Source: Oscarella lobularis
Lineage: Eukaryota; Porifera; Homoscleromorpha; Homosclerophorida; Oscarellidae
Direction of reading: 5' to 3'
NCBI RefSeq assembly: GCF_947507565.1
Contig: NC_089190.1
Coordinates: 310,001 to 374,000, forward strand
DNA: 64,000 nt
The notes under the pieces are model-generated. The model saw nothing but the letters and a program-made list of their open reading frames with translations. It had not been told where the DNA came from and searched no databases. Shown here piece after piece: positions 1 to 11,940 of the stretch (positions are counted from its first letter, which is position 1; each line of letters starts with the position of its first letter). The position numbers were made by a program, and so were the translations under genes.

Positions 1-3000
1 AAAGGATTTCTACGTTTCTCTTCAGGTTCTTTGCCTTTGATCTGAAATGTTTATCTTTGTTTTGTAGGCACATTTCACCTCTGGGCCCCGAGGTGACTAA
101 ATTAAACCGGCCCAACTCTTGAGCCAGAGAGGATAAACGTGGCTTGAAAGCAGGGGATTCAATCCCCTACTCCCGTGGCACAAGTGCTAAACTGCCACCC
201 CACTTAGGAAGACGCGGTGGGTTACAATAGCGGTCCCCCTGGAACAAGGCTGACAGAACTCACATCCGAGGGCTGCCGGTCCCAGGCGTCCGAGCCGGGA
301 GACTACACAGGCTCTAACTCCGACGGGGGAGTAGGGAGGATGACCCAAACCCAACCGAAGCCTGTACGGACCCTCGCTGTTCGTGCAGGTGGACAGCGAA
401 ACAAGAGAGACCCATGTGCAAATTTTTTCATAAATTCCGGTTTACTTCCAGGTTTTATTTAATAAAAGTTCGTAGATCGCCTAAGTCTACGTTATGTCTG
501 CCTGCGACGCGCGTGCACACGACTCTCTTCAAAGAGTCATCGGAGCAGTTTTCATATCTAATGCAGGGGTCGTGCTCAGGACCCTCTCGTCGCCACGCTA
601 CTGTACGTCTAAACAACTACTCTGCAACTATCTATACTACAAGTACGGTATGAAAAGAGTCATTTAAAATATAGCAACAAGGCCAATTCTGTGACATCTT
701 CTTCCCCAGAACTTCTTTCAAAAAGAGTCTCTTGGTGACTCTTAAGTCACCAATTCGTAATTACTGAAAAGACATCAGGATTATTACGGTGAAATAATTT
801 ACCAACACCTCCTAAAGCCCAACGAAATAAAGTGTACACTCTTACGAAGAACTCGCAGTACAGTCAATCGACTAATAATGATGTAAAAATATTAATGTAA
901 AGGTTGATTTTTTAACCATTTTTTAATTAATCACTTTGAGGTTACAAGAGAGGGAGAAGAGAGCTTTTTCTTCCAAAAAAGCGACATGAACATTTTAAAC
1001 GACGAGGAAAGACACCTTACTTCAACTTGAAATCTCGAAGTTATATCATTAAAAGACGTCGTGCACACGTGTTGCCATGGTCACGAACGTTGACAACAAG
1101 CATAACTTCCATCAATGAAATCGCCACAGTTTTCATCTTCATGGTAACAGAAGCCTTGGACTTTGATCAGGGAGACCCCTCTTACTTTACGTCATCAAAT
1201 CCACACGTGTTACCATTGTGGCGAACATAGAAAACAAAGCGATATACGCATGTTAAAAATTCTGACCAAATTTACCGTTTCGGTTTGAGCATGATTGCTA
1301 GGTAGAGGCCCACGAAGATCCTCTACGTCATCAAATTATATAGGTATTTATGGATTGCCATCTGATTGTTGATGAGAGGTAAATTACCGTAATTAGCATT
1401 GCCAAACGATCAAATCGAGCAGCCATTACGTATATCTAAGAAACATAAGACCACGTCACTAAACAGAAAAAATTTCCACGTGCTATTTTAACTTGAAAAG
1501 ATGATGAAATAAGTACAGTATGTCGGTTCCCACTTAAGAAGAACAAAACGCCTCCAAAAAATACTAATGAGAAAGTGACTTAAATTATTACTGCTATAAG
1601 AAGTGGCTGACATCGACAGAAGAATAATGCACTACAAAAAATTTATAAAGAAATAAAATAATACGCGAGATGGCCCTTTAAATTTTCACCTTATTGCACA
1701 CCAGCTTGTTGCAATTTCCTATCCATTTAAAGCCTTTCGTTGTCTCCAAGAGAAAGCTACGAAGAGGAATACGTACGTGACGCCTCCAAGGAAACATCGC
1801 GCCTCGAATAGGAAGCCTCGCATTAGCAAACGGACTCAAAGAATAGCGTGCTATAGAAAAAGAAAGTAGAGTATTTCTACAGATAATTCTTTTTCTTACA
1901 GGAGTCTTGTCTCTTTCCAGCATTTCAAATTTTGTTAACGTTTGCAAAAATCCGCCAGGGTAGAATCAAGTGACATGGAAAATCCCAAAATTCCATTTCA
2001 AAGAAGAGGAACGCTTCTACAATAAGAGCAATAGTCTATGTATCTTTCATTTCCTTTACTTCCCGTCTTACCCTTAGTGGAATGGAAAGAGACAAATCCT
2101 AGAAGAGATCAATCGACTCATTAGAAAAATATCACAGATGAATAATAGGAGAACACTGATCCCGATGTCACAATGGATTTTGGAAACAGATTCGACCGTC
2201 TCGAATCGTGTTAAGAGCTATAGCTATTTATAATAAAAGAAATCAAGAAAATCGAAGATACTCCGTGTTTTTCTCGTCTGTCTCTCACAGCTGCAGCTGA
2301 TCGTTGTTGCAATTTCCAACCCCATTCAAGTTTTTCGTCCTTTCTCTTTGCCTAGGAGAGAGAGCGAGATGAGATGGAGAATTAAAGGAAAACGTCTGCT
2401 ACGCCTCTAGGGAGACTTCGCGCTTCGAATACGAAGTCTTGCGTCAAAGGGTGAGCGGAAAAAAGAAGCGTGCTCTAGAAAACGATGGCAAAGAAATCTG
2501 GAAACGGTGAAACGACGAGAAAGATTGAAGATCAGCAATTCCCGTATAAGTCCATAAATAACCTACGTACATTATTAATGAATAAAAGAGCCAAATATTT
2601 TTCGCAACATAGCAAAAGACAGAAAAAATTACCTCTTAATTACTTTCAAGTGTTTATGCAAGCTGAATGGATTAACGTTACTCAACCAATATTGGTCTTT
2701 CCAATTATGAAAAATTTATCTAACGCAAACAAATTTCTTAGATGCAAATAAATAACGCAAGAAAATAAAGAAAAGTAACAAAACTGAAATTGAAGCTGTT
2801 TAAACTCGGGGATTGGCCTGAAACAAAATCCAAACTGAGTTCAAGTCAATGAAACTAAATTTAATTGAATCACCACGACGACAAGCTTATTGAAACTCTT
2901 TAGATTGAAGAAACAGATGCATAAGGTGTCGTTGGTTGATCATCGTAGCTGGATGGTCTTCTCCCAAAAAGACATCATACGAACGAACAACCTAAAATAG

Positions 3001-3030
3001 GAGATTCAATTCAATGTCCTACTCCATTTG
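1..3030. other. Gene-poor interval with old diverged repeats
   Basis: I see no convincing gene here. Open frames are short and without recognisable domains. A GC-richer block at about 70-420 contains a small B-box-like motif (GATTCAATCC near 155) and could be the remains of a non-coding retroelement, but this is weak. Around 1,050-1,350 the phrase CACACGTGTTGCCATGG and its relatives recur about every 135 bp (near 1,063, 1,200 and 1,330), indicating a degenerate tandem or dispersed repeat. Confidence 0.5.
1708..2490 (+). repeat. Diverged direct repeat pair (1,708-1,868 and 2,304-2,490)
   Basis: Two segments begin with GTTGCAATTTCC and share, in the same order, an AGAGAGAAAG-like stretch, the phrase ACGCCTCYARGGARACWTCGCG, a CTTCGAATACGAAG-like motif and the ending GCGTGCTMTAGAAAA. 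They are clearly related but diverged and differ by small indels. This is probably an old repeat family or local duplication. No coding potential is visible in either copy. Confidence 0.6.
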
Positions 3031-3037
3031 GAGACGA

Positions 3038-4912
3038 TCAGCGACTCACATTTTGCTTGTAGCGTGTAAGAACTTTGTCTCTTTGTAAAGGAATGAGAGA
3101 GGCGCAATAGGCGAGGTAATTTCGAGCCAAAGTCGGATTGTCGGACGAAAGAAAGGCTTTCAATGCTTCGGTAACAATTTCGCCAAATTCGAGAGTTCTT
3201 TCCCACATATTTAAATCTGAAAAATTGCAGTTCTAGATTTGTATGCGTGTATGGTAACCAAAGCAGTAGGCTTGCGCCAAAGAGGCAATTTCTCGAATGT
3301 AACAGCTGCGACGATCCAGAGGGGACGACTTTATGAATTCGTCTAGAATTGCTATAGCAGAAGCATGATCTACAAATACAAGGCAGTCGTTGTATCATAA
3401 CTTGAAATTTGGTACAAATTTACTGCTAGCTTTCGCTTGGACACGTGCAACTGCTTCAATTCTCTTACACTCGTCGATGCATTGACTCACGTCTGAAGGC
3501 ATGACTTGCTGCACGACACGGTGCACATGCAAACTCTTCGTTGGGCTTACCTATACCGGGAGTTTGAAAGCGAAGGTTTGTGTGAATCTTGTTTCTTTCA
3601 ATGGCCTATATGAAAGAATCCTTCTTTATAATGAGAGGAAGGTAAAGGCTCTTCTATACTTCTGGACTCGAACAAGCCGAGCATTTGCAATCGAATAAGT
3701 ATCGTATGCGCAGTCTTTCTTGACGATATTCTATTGTACCCAAAATCAAATTCGAAACATAGTTGATAGTGAGCTAAGAAGAAGGATGCGTGAGGAGAGG
3801 AAGGGGATACATATAGAATAACACCTCCTCTCCTTGGCGAATTGGACGAATTGCACGAGCTCGCATTATCTTTCTAACGTTGGAAACGTACAGATTGGGA
3901 CAACACGAGTGATTAAAGAGCGAAAACCTACATTTCCAAAAGATAAAGATATCGAGTTCAACTAAAAATAATATGACTTGGAAAACAATGAGGCTGCAGC
4001 CATGTCAATAAAGCCCTTGTCCTGAAGTCCAAAGCAATTGCGACGATACTAAAAGTACGTGGTTAATGTAAGACTTATAAATAAATAAATGACTCGTACC
4101 TGGCCCATTAGTTGGTCAAAGAACTGCATATCCAATTCACGATCAACGTATGTTTGAGTCAACAAGTAGGTATTCAAACGAATCTCGCTTTCCAATTCCG
4201 GACGAAGCGTTTTATTTGGGTCTAAAAATTCCCAAAGTCAATATTCTCCTCGCGTAAAAGGAAGACATACTTGAGAGCAAGTCACGAATGGGACTCTCTT
4301 GCCGACTCTGTTAAAAACGAAAGAATCATATAACTATATGCTTAGAAGATTACTATTATAATTATTCTAACATCGAGTTTGTCAATTAATCTTCCGAAGA
4401 GGCAAATGCTTTTTTTGTAGTAAGGCGGAGAGGTCGACTGCATTCTCACGCATTCGCTCTTGTGCACTTTCCACGCTTCTCTCTGCAAAAAATGCCGAGA
4501 AATAATTCAATTAGAAGATTAGGTCCTAAAACGCTCTGCAGTTTTCACTACAATTAAAAGCATAATATCTTTATCATGCCTTTGCATACTGAGAGAAAAA
4601 GGTTGGGGGTGGGGCTCAGCTCTAGATCTACCTGGCAATGTTTTCCGCAATAACGTGCAAACTTGCATTTCGAGCAGCTGTACAATTTCTTCGGACTTAA
4701 ATAAGAAATATGAACAAGGTAAACGTCTATCGATTGCATTTTTACATGTCTAGGCATTCGTTGCACACTTTCTCGGTCATTCCATCAGAAACGGCAAACG
4801 CAAGAGGCTCTTCTTCGAAGACAAGTACTCCTCGGCTAATTGGCTCTGTCGCAATGTAGCCTCTTCCCTTCGTTTCGATCGCAACCTCTTGCACGAGGCT
4901 TTTAGCCGCCAT
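3038..4912 (-). CDS. SMYD-family SET and MYND domain protein (multi-exon)
   Basis: SMYD proteins are mostly protein lysine methyltransferases; the SET domain binds S-adenosylmethionine and the MYND zinc finger binds partners. Reading the minus strand, exon 1 (ATG at 4,912) encodes the N-terminal SET part (GRGYIATEPISRG). Exon 2 (about 4,699-4,632) carries MYND cysteines (CSKCKFARYCGKHCQ), and the next exon continues WKVHKSEC. An exon near 3,935-3,840 has the SET core FALFNHSCCPN and ARAIRPIRQGEEV. The exon near 3,735-3,650 has RIRYLFDCKCSACSSPE, the post-SET cysteine cluster. Exons near 3,372-3,240 and 3,226-3,038 give a helical TPR-like C-terminus, ending TGA at 3,038. All key motifs are present, so the gene looks intact. 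Exon edges are hand placed, and I cannot assign the SMYD subtype. Confidence 0.85.
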
Positions 4913-5863
4913 TTTGCGCTGCTTGCAAAGTCCCGTAGTGTCCGGGTTTTTCGAGAACCGCGAAACGTTAGCACATATGCTGTTATTCTGCAACGCGCTG
5001 CTTAGTTAATGCGGCATGCATCACAGGCGCGCAGGAGTAAAGTTGGAAGAAATATGGAGGCTAGCATGGAGGCTAGCAAGCTATAATGTAGAGAGGGAGG
5101 AAAGTATGTCGCTGAAGAGCCTCCAGATAGACAATGAGAGACAACCTGTGATGCGCTTTAACGTAGAGCACACTTTTTCGACTATACTTTTTGCCGTTCA
5201 TATTCTTAAATAACGAGCCCCACCCAATAACACTAGTAAAAACCTTTAGAGCAAGATAATGACGTCGAAAAAATATATGGCAAGATAATCGATGTCCAAA
5301 CAATATTTCAAATAAATTTTATATTGATAAATATTGCCAAATTAAAAGTAGTTTAAGGGCCCCGGAGATGATCGCGTAACGAAAGTGGCGCTAAGGTTAT
5401 CTATTTTCTATTTGAACCGAACAAAGCAAGAAAAGCCTAAATGAAAGTGGAGCAGAAACTCGAAGAGAAACCATGACGTCATCGGCGATTGCCGATGCTA
5501 AAGAGTTAAGACTTCCTCGAAAGAGGATCTCGATGGCAGAAAGTTTCGAAGAATCGATAGCAGCCAGAATCACAAAAGTGCAACAACGACGTGGACCTCG
5601 GGGAGGAGTCGAGGTCGATGAGGGCGGGGTCGACCGAGTGATATGCAAACAAAGGCGGCCGTGATTGAACGTGCCGATGTATACTAATTAAGGAAGAAGT
5701 CTATGACGTCGGTCGGGGTCGAACGCGTGATAATGCACACAACGGCGGCCGTGATTGAACGCGTCGACGTACCCTAAGGGCGAGGTCGACGAGGGCGGAG
5801 ACGACGTCATTTAAGCGCATAACCATGCGCCTTTGACCAGACCCTTACTCGCGAGCGAACGAT
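4913..5863. promoter_or_regulatory. Shared upstream region of two divergent genes, with internal repeats
   Basis: This 0.95-kb interval separates the starts of the SMYD-like gene (minus) and the methyltransferase gene (plus). Between about 5,610 and 5,810 it contains repeated GC-rich phrases: GGCGGCCGTGATTGAACG occurs twice (about 5,654 and 5,743), and GAGGTCGAYGAGGGCGG occurs near 5,610 and 5,780. TGACGTCA-like motifs also recur. A bidirectional promoter is plausible from the geometry but is inference. No TATA element or start site can be fixed from sequence. Confidence 0.4.
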
Positions 5864-6625
5864 ATGGCTGCCTACGACAAAGCCTCCGACTATTTGCAGG
5901 CATCCAAAGACTCCACAAAGTTTCTTGACACTTTAAAGCCTCAGTGCGGTGATCGTTCTCTTGATTTCGGTTGCGGAACGGGCAAAGTGACCCTTAAATT
6001 GGCCGAACGAATAGGACCAACAGGTTTTCTAGTCGCGGTCGATCCCAGCGAGGAGCGTATCTGCGAAGCAAGAAAGCGCTTTCAGAACAGAGGCAACGTG
6101 CAAATCATTCGTGGATATATAGACGATGCTGAAGAATTTGCGCCTTATGACATCATCCTCGCCAACTTCGTTCTCCACTGGATTCCGGAAAAAGAGCAAG
6201 GGAACACGCTACAAACGATCTTCAAGTTTCTAAAGCCAGGAGGGCGACTTGGCTTAACAACGGTAAACAAAGAGTCGTCGGGTTTCCTTCACGACCTATC
6301 AGAAAGACAATACGGAAACTCATACGATGCCTTTCTGTCTGCTGCTGGCTGGACATTCCGTTCTCTTCAAAACTGGAAACCGCTCCTAGAGAGAGCGGGC
6401 TTCGACATCGTCCATAGCGTTGAAGAATTAAGGCGGTACCCTTTCCCTAATTACCGTGCACTTATCAAGTGGTGGGAGGCAACGTCTGATGGCCCTTTTA
6501 GCGCAACTAAAGCGGAAGAAGATCTCGTCAAAAACGAGAGTATCCTAGACAACTACGGGTGGAGCAAGAATGGGCCAGTGTCTAGCAACTGCGTCCACAT
6601 TGACATTGTGGCTAGAAAGGCTTGA
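5864..6625 (+). CDS. Class I SAM-dependent methyltransferase, single exon
   Basis: The 253-aa protein has the class I methyltransferase fold signature. Motif I is LDFGCGTGKVTLK at about residues 33-45. An acidic residue follows beta-2 (VAVDPSEERI, about 58-67). A motif IV-like stretch is IILANFVLHWIP, and a motif VI-like stretch is LKPGGRLGLTTV. The layout resembles the trans-aconitate and juvenile-hormone-acid O-methyltransferase type of small-molecule methyltransferases, but the substrate cannot be read from sequence. The frame is uninterrupted from ATG at 5,864 to TGA at 6,625 and no intron is evident, unlike most neighbours here. That could reflect a retrocopy, horizontal transfer or ordinary intron absence. 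It is divergent from the SMYD-like gene, with about 950 bp between starts. Confidence 0.9.
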   Translation: MAAYDKASDYLQASKDSTKFLDTLKPQCGDRSLDFGCGTGKVTLKLAERIGPTGFLVAVDPSEERICEARKRFQNRGNVQIIRGYIDDAEEFAPYDIILANFVLHWIPEKEQGNTLQTIFKFLKPGGRLGLTTVNKESSGFLHDLSERQYGNSYDAFLSAAGWTFRSLQNWKPLLERAGFDIVHSVEELRRYPFPNYRALIKWWEATSDGPFSATKAEEDLVKNESILDNYGWSKNGPVSSNCVHIDIVARKA

Positions 6626-7775
6626 CTGAATTAGGGTAACTTCATGGCGGTCCTTTTTTGTTTTCCAACCCTTTTAGAGACTATGATTTTTATTTATTGC
6701 ACGCTCAGTAACTAAGGTTTTCATTTATCGGACGTTTAGATATTAGGTTACTCTTGATCAATTCAACTCTTTTTTTCGGTAAAATCTAAACAAGACCACA
6801 TACCAGCAAAGGATCAGGTAAAGTTCGACGCATACTTTTGGAACAGTTTACGAAGACGACAGGGGTATGCTGGAGGACGGAATTAGGAAGGGACTAAATT
6901 AATTAGCTATAATTTGGTAAACGCCAACAGTGGACGCACGCAAACCGCTATGAGAATCACAAAGGAGTTGGAACAGTGATGTTCGCCAGTTCCTTATTCT
7001 CTGAATCGATGCCGCGAATTTTTGTGGGGTTATATTTGCGTCATGCGATCAAAGGGATTGCATCAGGACTAAGACTTTCCTTTTAGACCCAAGATGCATT
7101 GTAGCTCTTGGCTATAGACCATGCTGGCGAACGGAAGTTTCTGCGTAGCGTCGATCTCTAGGTCCTTCATCACGCACTCTTCGAATATGTGCTGCGTAGG
7201 GATGGCCTATCGCTTCATGTGTGCTAGAGCCTTAGTCTAAATGGCTATCAAAATATTTATTAAGCCTCAACGAAAGCATAACCAATGCGCTGTCGTGACG
7301 CGGTCACATCTCGCCTCGATTCGGAGACCACCTAGCTGGCGAATAATAACAGAAGCCTTTCCATTATGCGTTACCTTGACGGGAATTCTTTTGCCGTAGA
7401 AGCTACCATACGCTGACAGGATCTAAATTAAGAATGCGCTTCTCTCGCCTACCAAGGTCAAGCTAGATAAGCCAACCTTTACCTCCCAGTATGTAAATAG
7501 CATTCTGCGGGTTTCCTTTTTAATTGGCACGCCCAAACGGCATCTCTAAAATGGAAGGACACACATATGGCCCATGCATGCATGATATCTATCATTGTAT
7601 GATCAAATATTGGCGGAGATCCTACCTGTGACATCGAAGTCACAGTTGCGGCGTGTAGCGACACCGGATTTACCCAATCAAGTTTACCTAATCATTTCGG
7701 TCATGCTAATTCCGCGGAGGCTGCTCTTAATTTCATTCTCCCAGCTCAAAAGCATCGTTTCGAGGACCTGTGTCG
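6626..7775. other. Intergenic stretch, no feature recognised
   Basis: I see no supported gene, RNA or mobile element in this interval. Short open frames lack motif content and carry no recognisable splice-linked extension. Confidence 0.5.
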
Positions 7776-7779
7776 CCGG

Positions 7780-8643
7780 ACTTCGCTGTGTTCCTTTGTT
7801 TACTGTTCTTTCCTGAATGCCGCGTTAACAACGCCACCGGAGAAGACGTAGTGCGATATCCCTGTCGAGATTTCTGCGAGCGCATGCATGTCGAAGACTC
7901 GAATGTTCCAACGAACCTGAAATTTTCGCCAGGTCTTCTGGCTCGTTTTCCTTGTGGGATGCGAAAAACCCGATGGCATGCTACGATCCACGTCATTTAA
8001 TCGTCATCAACGAAGTTGACGTACAAACAGCAGTCAGTAACGACCTTCAAGCTGTCGAACTCTGGGATTACGGCATTGGATCTACACCACTGAATCAATT
8101 TGTTTTTGTTACGGGGAGCAAAACCGGTGTCGCTGAAGCTATTGTTGATTTAGGTGGACGCACGACGAGCAAGGATGGCTATTACGTTTTAGGCAAACGT
8201 CAATCTGTCTTCGATGTAGATTTAGTGATTTCAGAATTGTCGACTAGGAACTAACGATGTTGCGATTTACAGAGGCAACATTTCAGAGTAACAATTCATA
8301 CTTATATGATAACGGGTAGTTCTGTTGTGCTGCAGCTTTGATCAACCTTTTACGTTGACGTCAGAAAATGTTGTGGATGCAGTCGTCTATCACACTCAAA
8401 CTGGAATAACCAGCCACTCTCTTATTGCTACTTACTATCCAGGGCAGGAGTCTTTGTTTGAGCAATCATTTCCGGAATTCTCGATTAGTCGGTTTATCAA
8501 CTAAAGACTACTAACTTAGTCTGCCTACATTCTTGTTGATGCTACGCCAGGAACGTCAAACGCCTGCGCCGAGGGACTAACTATCTCTACTGCTAAAGAA
8601 ATCAATATCGATCGCTGTTGTGCCAATGCTTCTGTTTTCTGCG
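7780..8643 (+). pseudogene. Decayed Frizzled-CRD-family copy
   Basis: The first frame gives FLCLLFFPECRV and YPCRDFCERM, the second half of a Frizzled-type cysteine-rich domain. Near 7,950 the reading frame must shift by one to continue into MACYDPRHLIVINEVDV, a hallmark that follows the CRD in the two larger family members at 34.9-37.2 kb and 38.0-40.6 kb. Further downstream, about 8,340-8,655, DAVVYHTQTGITSHSL and CCANASVFCAF match later exons of the same family, with stops between them. The 5' exon with signal peptide and first cysteines is missing. The copy ends exactly where the segmental duplication begins. It is almost certainly non-functional. Confidence 0.75.
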
Positions 8644-8806
8644 CCTTTAAGTAAGAACCAAATGGTTTTCAAAATACGCTAAAAACATCTTACAGCATAG
8701 CAGAACAGAGCACTAATGACGACGGTTACTGCCAAAGTCGCAATTTGTGAAGAGATCATAAGTCTCCTACTTTCCTTAGTGCGACCAACTTGTATTATTT
8801 TCTCTT

Positions 8807-8872
<66 letters not shown>
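8807..8872 (+). repeat. (TCTG)n microsatellite
   Basis: About 16 perfect tetranucleotide units. The matching tract in copy B is longer (about 22 units), a length difference that arose after duplication. Open frames spanning it read as alternating Cys/Leu/Ser/Val and are artefacts. Confidence 0.95.
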
Positions 8873-8873
<1 letters not shown>

Positions 8874-10227
8874 TTGTATTTCGCCTGCTAGTAGAGAGTG
8901 CTTTGTGTCTGATGTCTGCCAATAAAAACGTTTTGACGTAAAACCTGCTGATTGTCATCGCAATTCGTCGGTAAATGTCTACATATTGAAAGATAGAGAG
9001 GATATTATTAAGACACATAGATGACTTTTTGCAGCCATATAGCTGTGTCCCGCTTCAATGGCGCTCATGCTGATGCTGATAATGGTAGTGGTGATGCTGC
9101 TGGAACGTTCTTTGCCTTGAAAGGCTGGAGGAACAGAGTGTGGTGGAAGAGGAGGAGTAGGAGGAGGATACCTAAACCTGTGAGGAAAATAGAAACCTGC
9201 AAAACATTAACCTGTGAAAAAAGCATGTAAATAAAAACCTGCGAAAAAGGCAACCTCTGAAAAAATTAGAACACGCGGAAGAAATGAAAACCTGCAAAAA
9301 AAGAAACATACTAAACCACCCTAAAAAAAAAGGAACTTGGTAACAAAAAACTAGAGTACCTTATAAATCCATTGAACTAAAATAAGCCTATGTACTAATC
9401 AACCTAGATTACATGAAAATCCACTGAATAGTGGTCTAAATCACGTGGCGGCTGCTAGCTAAGCACGTGAAGAGGAAAGGAGCTACAAGCCTACTACAAG
9501 CAGCCACCAACTAAACCTTAGTGCATAGGGAGAGGACCCGTGCAAACTAACGTAGTAATGCAAACAGAGCACGTGAGGGAGGAAGTGCCATTATTGCATT
9601 AAACCCATTTGTTGTCCCCCGCTACACTCTCTTCAACGTACACAATTGGGCTATGTGCACTGCAACGACCACCAGCCCTCAATCGCGGACCCCAACCCGC
9701 CCTCGATTAGACTTTTTGAAATCAGACCTACTGGTTAGTCTGTCGGGAATTTTCTATGCCTGCGAGCGTGGGCAGTGGCATCGTAGGCATTCGGCGCCGT
9801 GTACGTCACAGGGAGCCCCGCCCCTTAAGTGCACGCCTACACCAAGTGGGGCCCCAATGGGTGACCTGATCGTCGCGCTGACACGGGGCATTCTTCTGCC
9901 TTTCCTCTTAGCTGCTCTTTTGTCGAGGAACTAAAGAAAATGAAGAAGGGAATGAAATGAAGCAGCGCGCCGCGATGACGAAAACTGAACGGAAAACGTG
10001 CGATTACCTAAAGGCGTGTTTGAATCGGCGCTGCTTTAGCTACGAAGAAGTCGGTGCGATGAGCGTGCATCGAGCTGCGTCTTCTGAAAGTGTGGATACT
10101 ACGGGACTAGACTAGTCGTTGTCACGTGATTAACTTTAATAGTGGATAGGGCTTGTGCACAGTGACGTCAGAGCCGACGTCACGGCTTTTTGGTTGGGCA
10201 TTTACGGCATTACGTCTTAGTAAAGAT

Positions 10228-11940
10228 TTTTGCGACCTGGACTGTTCCTCAAAGTCGAGAATATAAGTGAGGCCCCTTTTGAGGGTTGGGTACAAATCTG
10301 GCGACGAGCCGCTGTAAACATCGCTCGAACGTATACCGGAACCCGTATACCTTTAACGACAACGAGACACACCTCTATCCTTAGCTAGAGTCGTCGGAGA
10401 AGAGCATTCGATGAACGACGGAGGAACGTCGAGCTTCGATAGAGCGTTCATTCGGCTATTGCGCCAAGGAGACCAACTAGAACGCGTAGATTGCAGCGTC
10501 TGAGAGTAAGCAGTCCTACTATAGTGAAGTTTTATATATCGCTTCGCTAGCTATCGAATTTCGCTTACAAGACAGCGCCAGAGATCGTTTCTAATCTGAT
10601 TAGAACACGATACACGCTTTTGATATCGTTCGAGCGAGGCCCGTGCCCAGGAGAATGCGATCAAACGTCCGTGTTCGTAAAGCATCCGGGTAACTGACAA
10701 TGTAGAAAGGCCTTCAACCTTTTTGACTGAAAGGTGTTCGGGACGCCTTTCAGCGACGGTGGACTCGCTTTCCAAAGTACTTTTCTCAGCGCTAGCTTCT
10801 TTAAGGAAAAGTGAGGCTCCCTAAGCGAACTCACCATCAGTTCTTCCACGGATACTAGAAGAAGGGGATTGGAAACGCTAGCGCGTTAGCGTATGAACCA
10901 TGCGCCAGATGCGTGCCACGGGCACGCCCACTCACTCACGGCCGTGTCACCTGCCGAGTAGGCTTTCTCTCTCTCAGAGGACGTCCTCCGGAAGATCGAT
11001 GATTGTATAAACAGACAGGGATTAAATAGATTGCCTGTATCGTAGAGTTTTTTGCTTCCTCCAGCCTAGGCTTGCTAGAAAATCGACGATTATATCATAA
11101 TATCTGCTCACCCCAACGTTGTCGTCCAACTGTCGCTCCCAGCTTCGCCGCTAGTGCAGGAATCGTGCGGAATCCACTAGAACGGTCAGTCAGGCATGCA
11201 ACTGCGTGGTTTGCAACGATCGTTTCTCCTTCCGCTTTCCAATAGAGTCATTTTTCTCGCGTAACGTCGCGATACTTTGTCGAATTTTCACCGATTTCAA
11301 CGGTAGCCAACAATGATATTTTTTGTCAATATGTAAACCTTATGCATTGTAGTGTGCAACTGAGCCAAAGTGACTATGCCTCGCAAAAGAACAAACCTTG
11401 CACGACGGCCCAAAAACTACAAGCGATTGCGGCGGACAGACCACAACAGGCGCTTGGGATCGATCGAAGACCCTCGAAAAATGCTGTGAGACGTTGCATT
11501 TTCAATATGTATCGTTAAACACAGTTCTTTAGGCTGAAGAAGTTTGACCAGACTCAAAGTTCGTCTGAATGTCCTCCGGAAGCAGACGAGTCATTGAAGA
11601 AATCGATCACTTTGCCCAGCGCCGAATGGTTGATTGTTGGCGACAAGGATTCAGCCACGAAAAAAGACTTCAGAAAGCGCTTCGGTAGCGACGATAGCTG
11701 ACGTATCCGGGAATCGAGAAACACGTGACCGTGGCACGCATCTAACTCGCGTTTCCAATCCCCTTCTTCTAGTATCCGTGGTTCTTCGCATTTCATAATA
11801 GAAGGAAAGGCTGATTTGCGGAAGTCGATCGTTCTCTCTGAAAGTACTACGATGGCCTACACTGAGACGTCGCAGTCAGTGAGTCTCGGTCGTTCCCTAT
11901 CGCGCAAAAGCCAAATTGACCCGTTCATATATAGAGGCCT
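10228..11940 (+). repeat. GAGGCCCC dispersed repeat (copy interrupted by an insertion)
   Basis: The left part opens with AAGTGAGGCCCCTTTTGAGG at about 10,270 and continues through CGAACGTATACC and GAGCATTCGATG. The right part contains GTGACGGTGGACTC-like sequence and AAAAGTGAGGCTCCCTAAG before 10,841. After the inserted element it resumes at 11,787 with GCATTTCATAATAGAAGG and ends near TCGCGCAAAAGCC. The same order of phrases occurs on the minus strand at about 29,950-30,760, and partial copies lie at 18,478-18,600, 29,040-29,168, 37,290-37,790, 47,430-47,830 and 49,125-49,396. Inverted GTGAGGCCCC-type phrases near both ends suggest a non-autonomous DNA element, but I could not fix the termini. 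Confidence 0.65.
10846..11781. mobile_element. 936-bp inverted-repeat element, 5-bp target duplication, copy A only
   Basis: The ends are perfect inverted repeats of about 33 bp, beginning CCACGGATACTAGAAGAAGG at 10,846 and mirrored up to 11,781. The element is flanked by TTCTT on both sides (10,841-10,845 and 11,782-11,786). Copy B has an uninterrupted CAGTTCTTCGCATTTC at the matching place (about 57,831), so copy B is the empty site. Inside, a small basic frame starts at about 11,375 (MPRKRTNLARRP, 37 codons); nothing resembling a transposase is visible. It is therefore probably non-autonomous. The superfamily is not recognised from the termini. Confidence 0.85.

Noticed and set aside
130-215. 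tRNA-like gene near the start of the window
   Set aside because: There is a B-box-like GATTCAATCC flanked by a short stem, but no acceptor stem, anticodon arm or A box in the right place.
2485-2751. 88-codon frame starting MAKKSGNGETTRK as a small gene
   Set aside because: It starts within a diverged repeat, has no motif and is AT-rich without splice-linked support.
8716-9018. Open frames across the TCTG tract encoding Cys-Leu-Ser-Val or Thr-Asp-Arg-Gln runs
   Set aside because: These are translations of a microsatellite and recur in copy B only because the DNA is duplicated.
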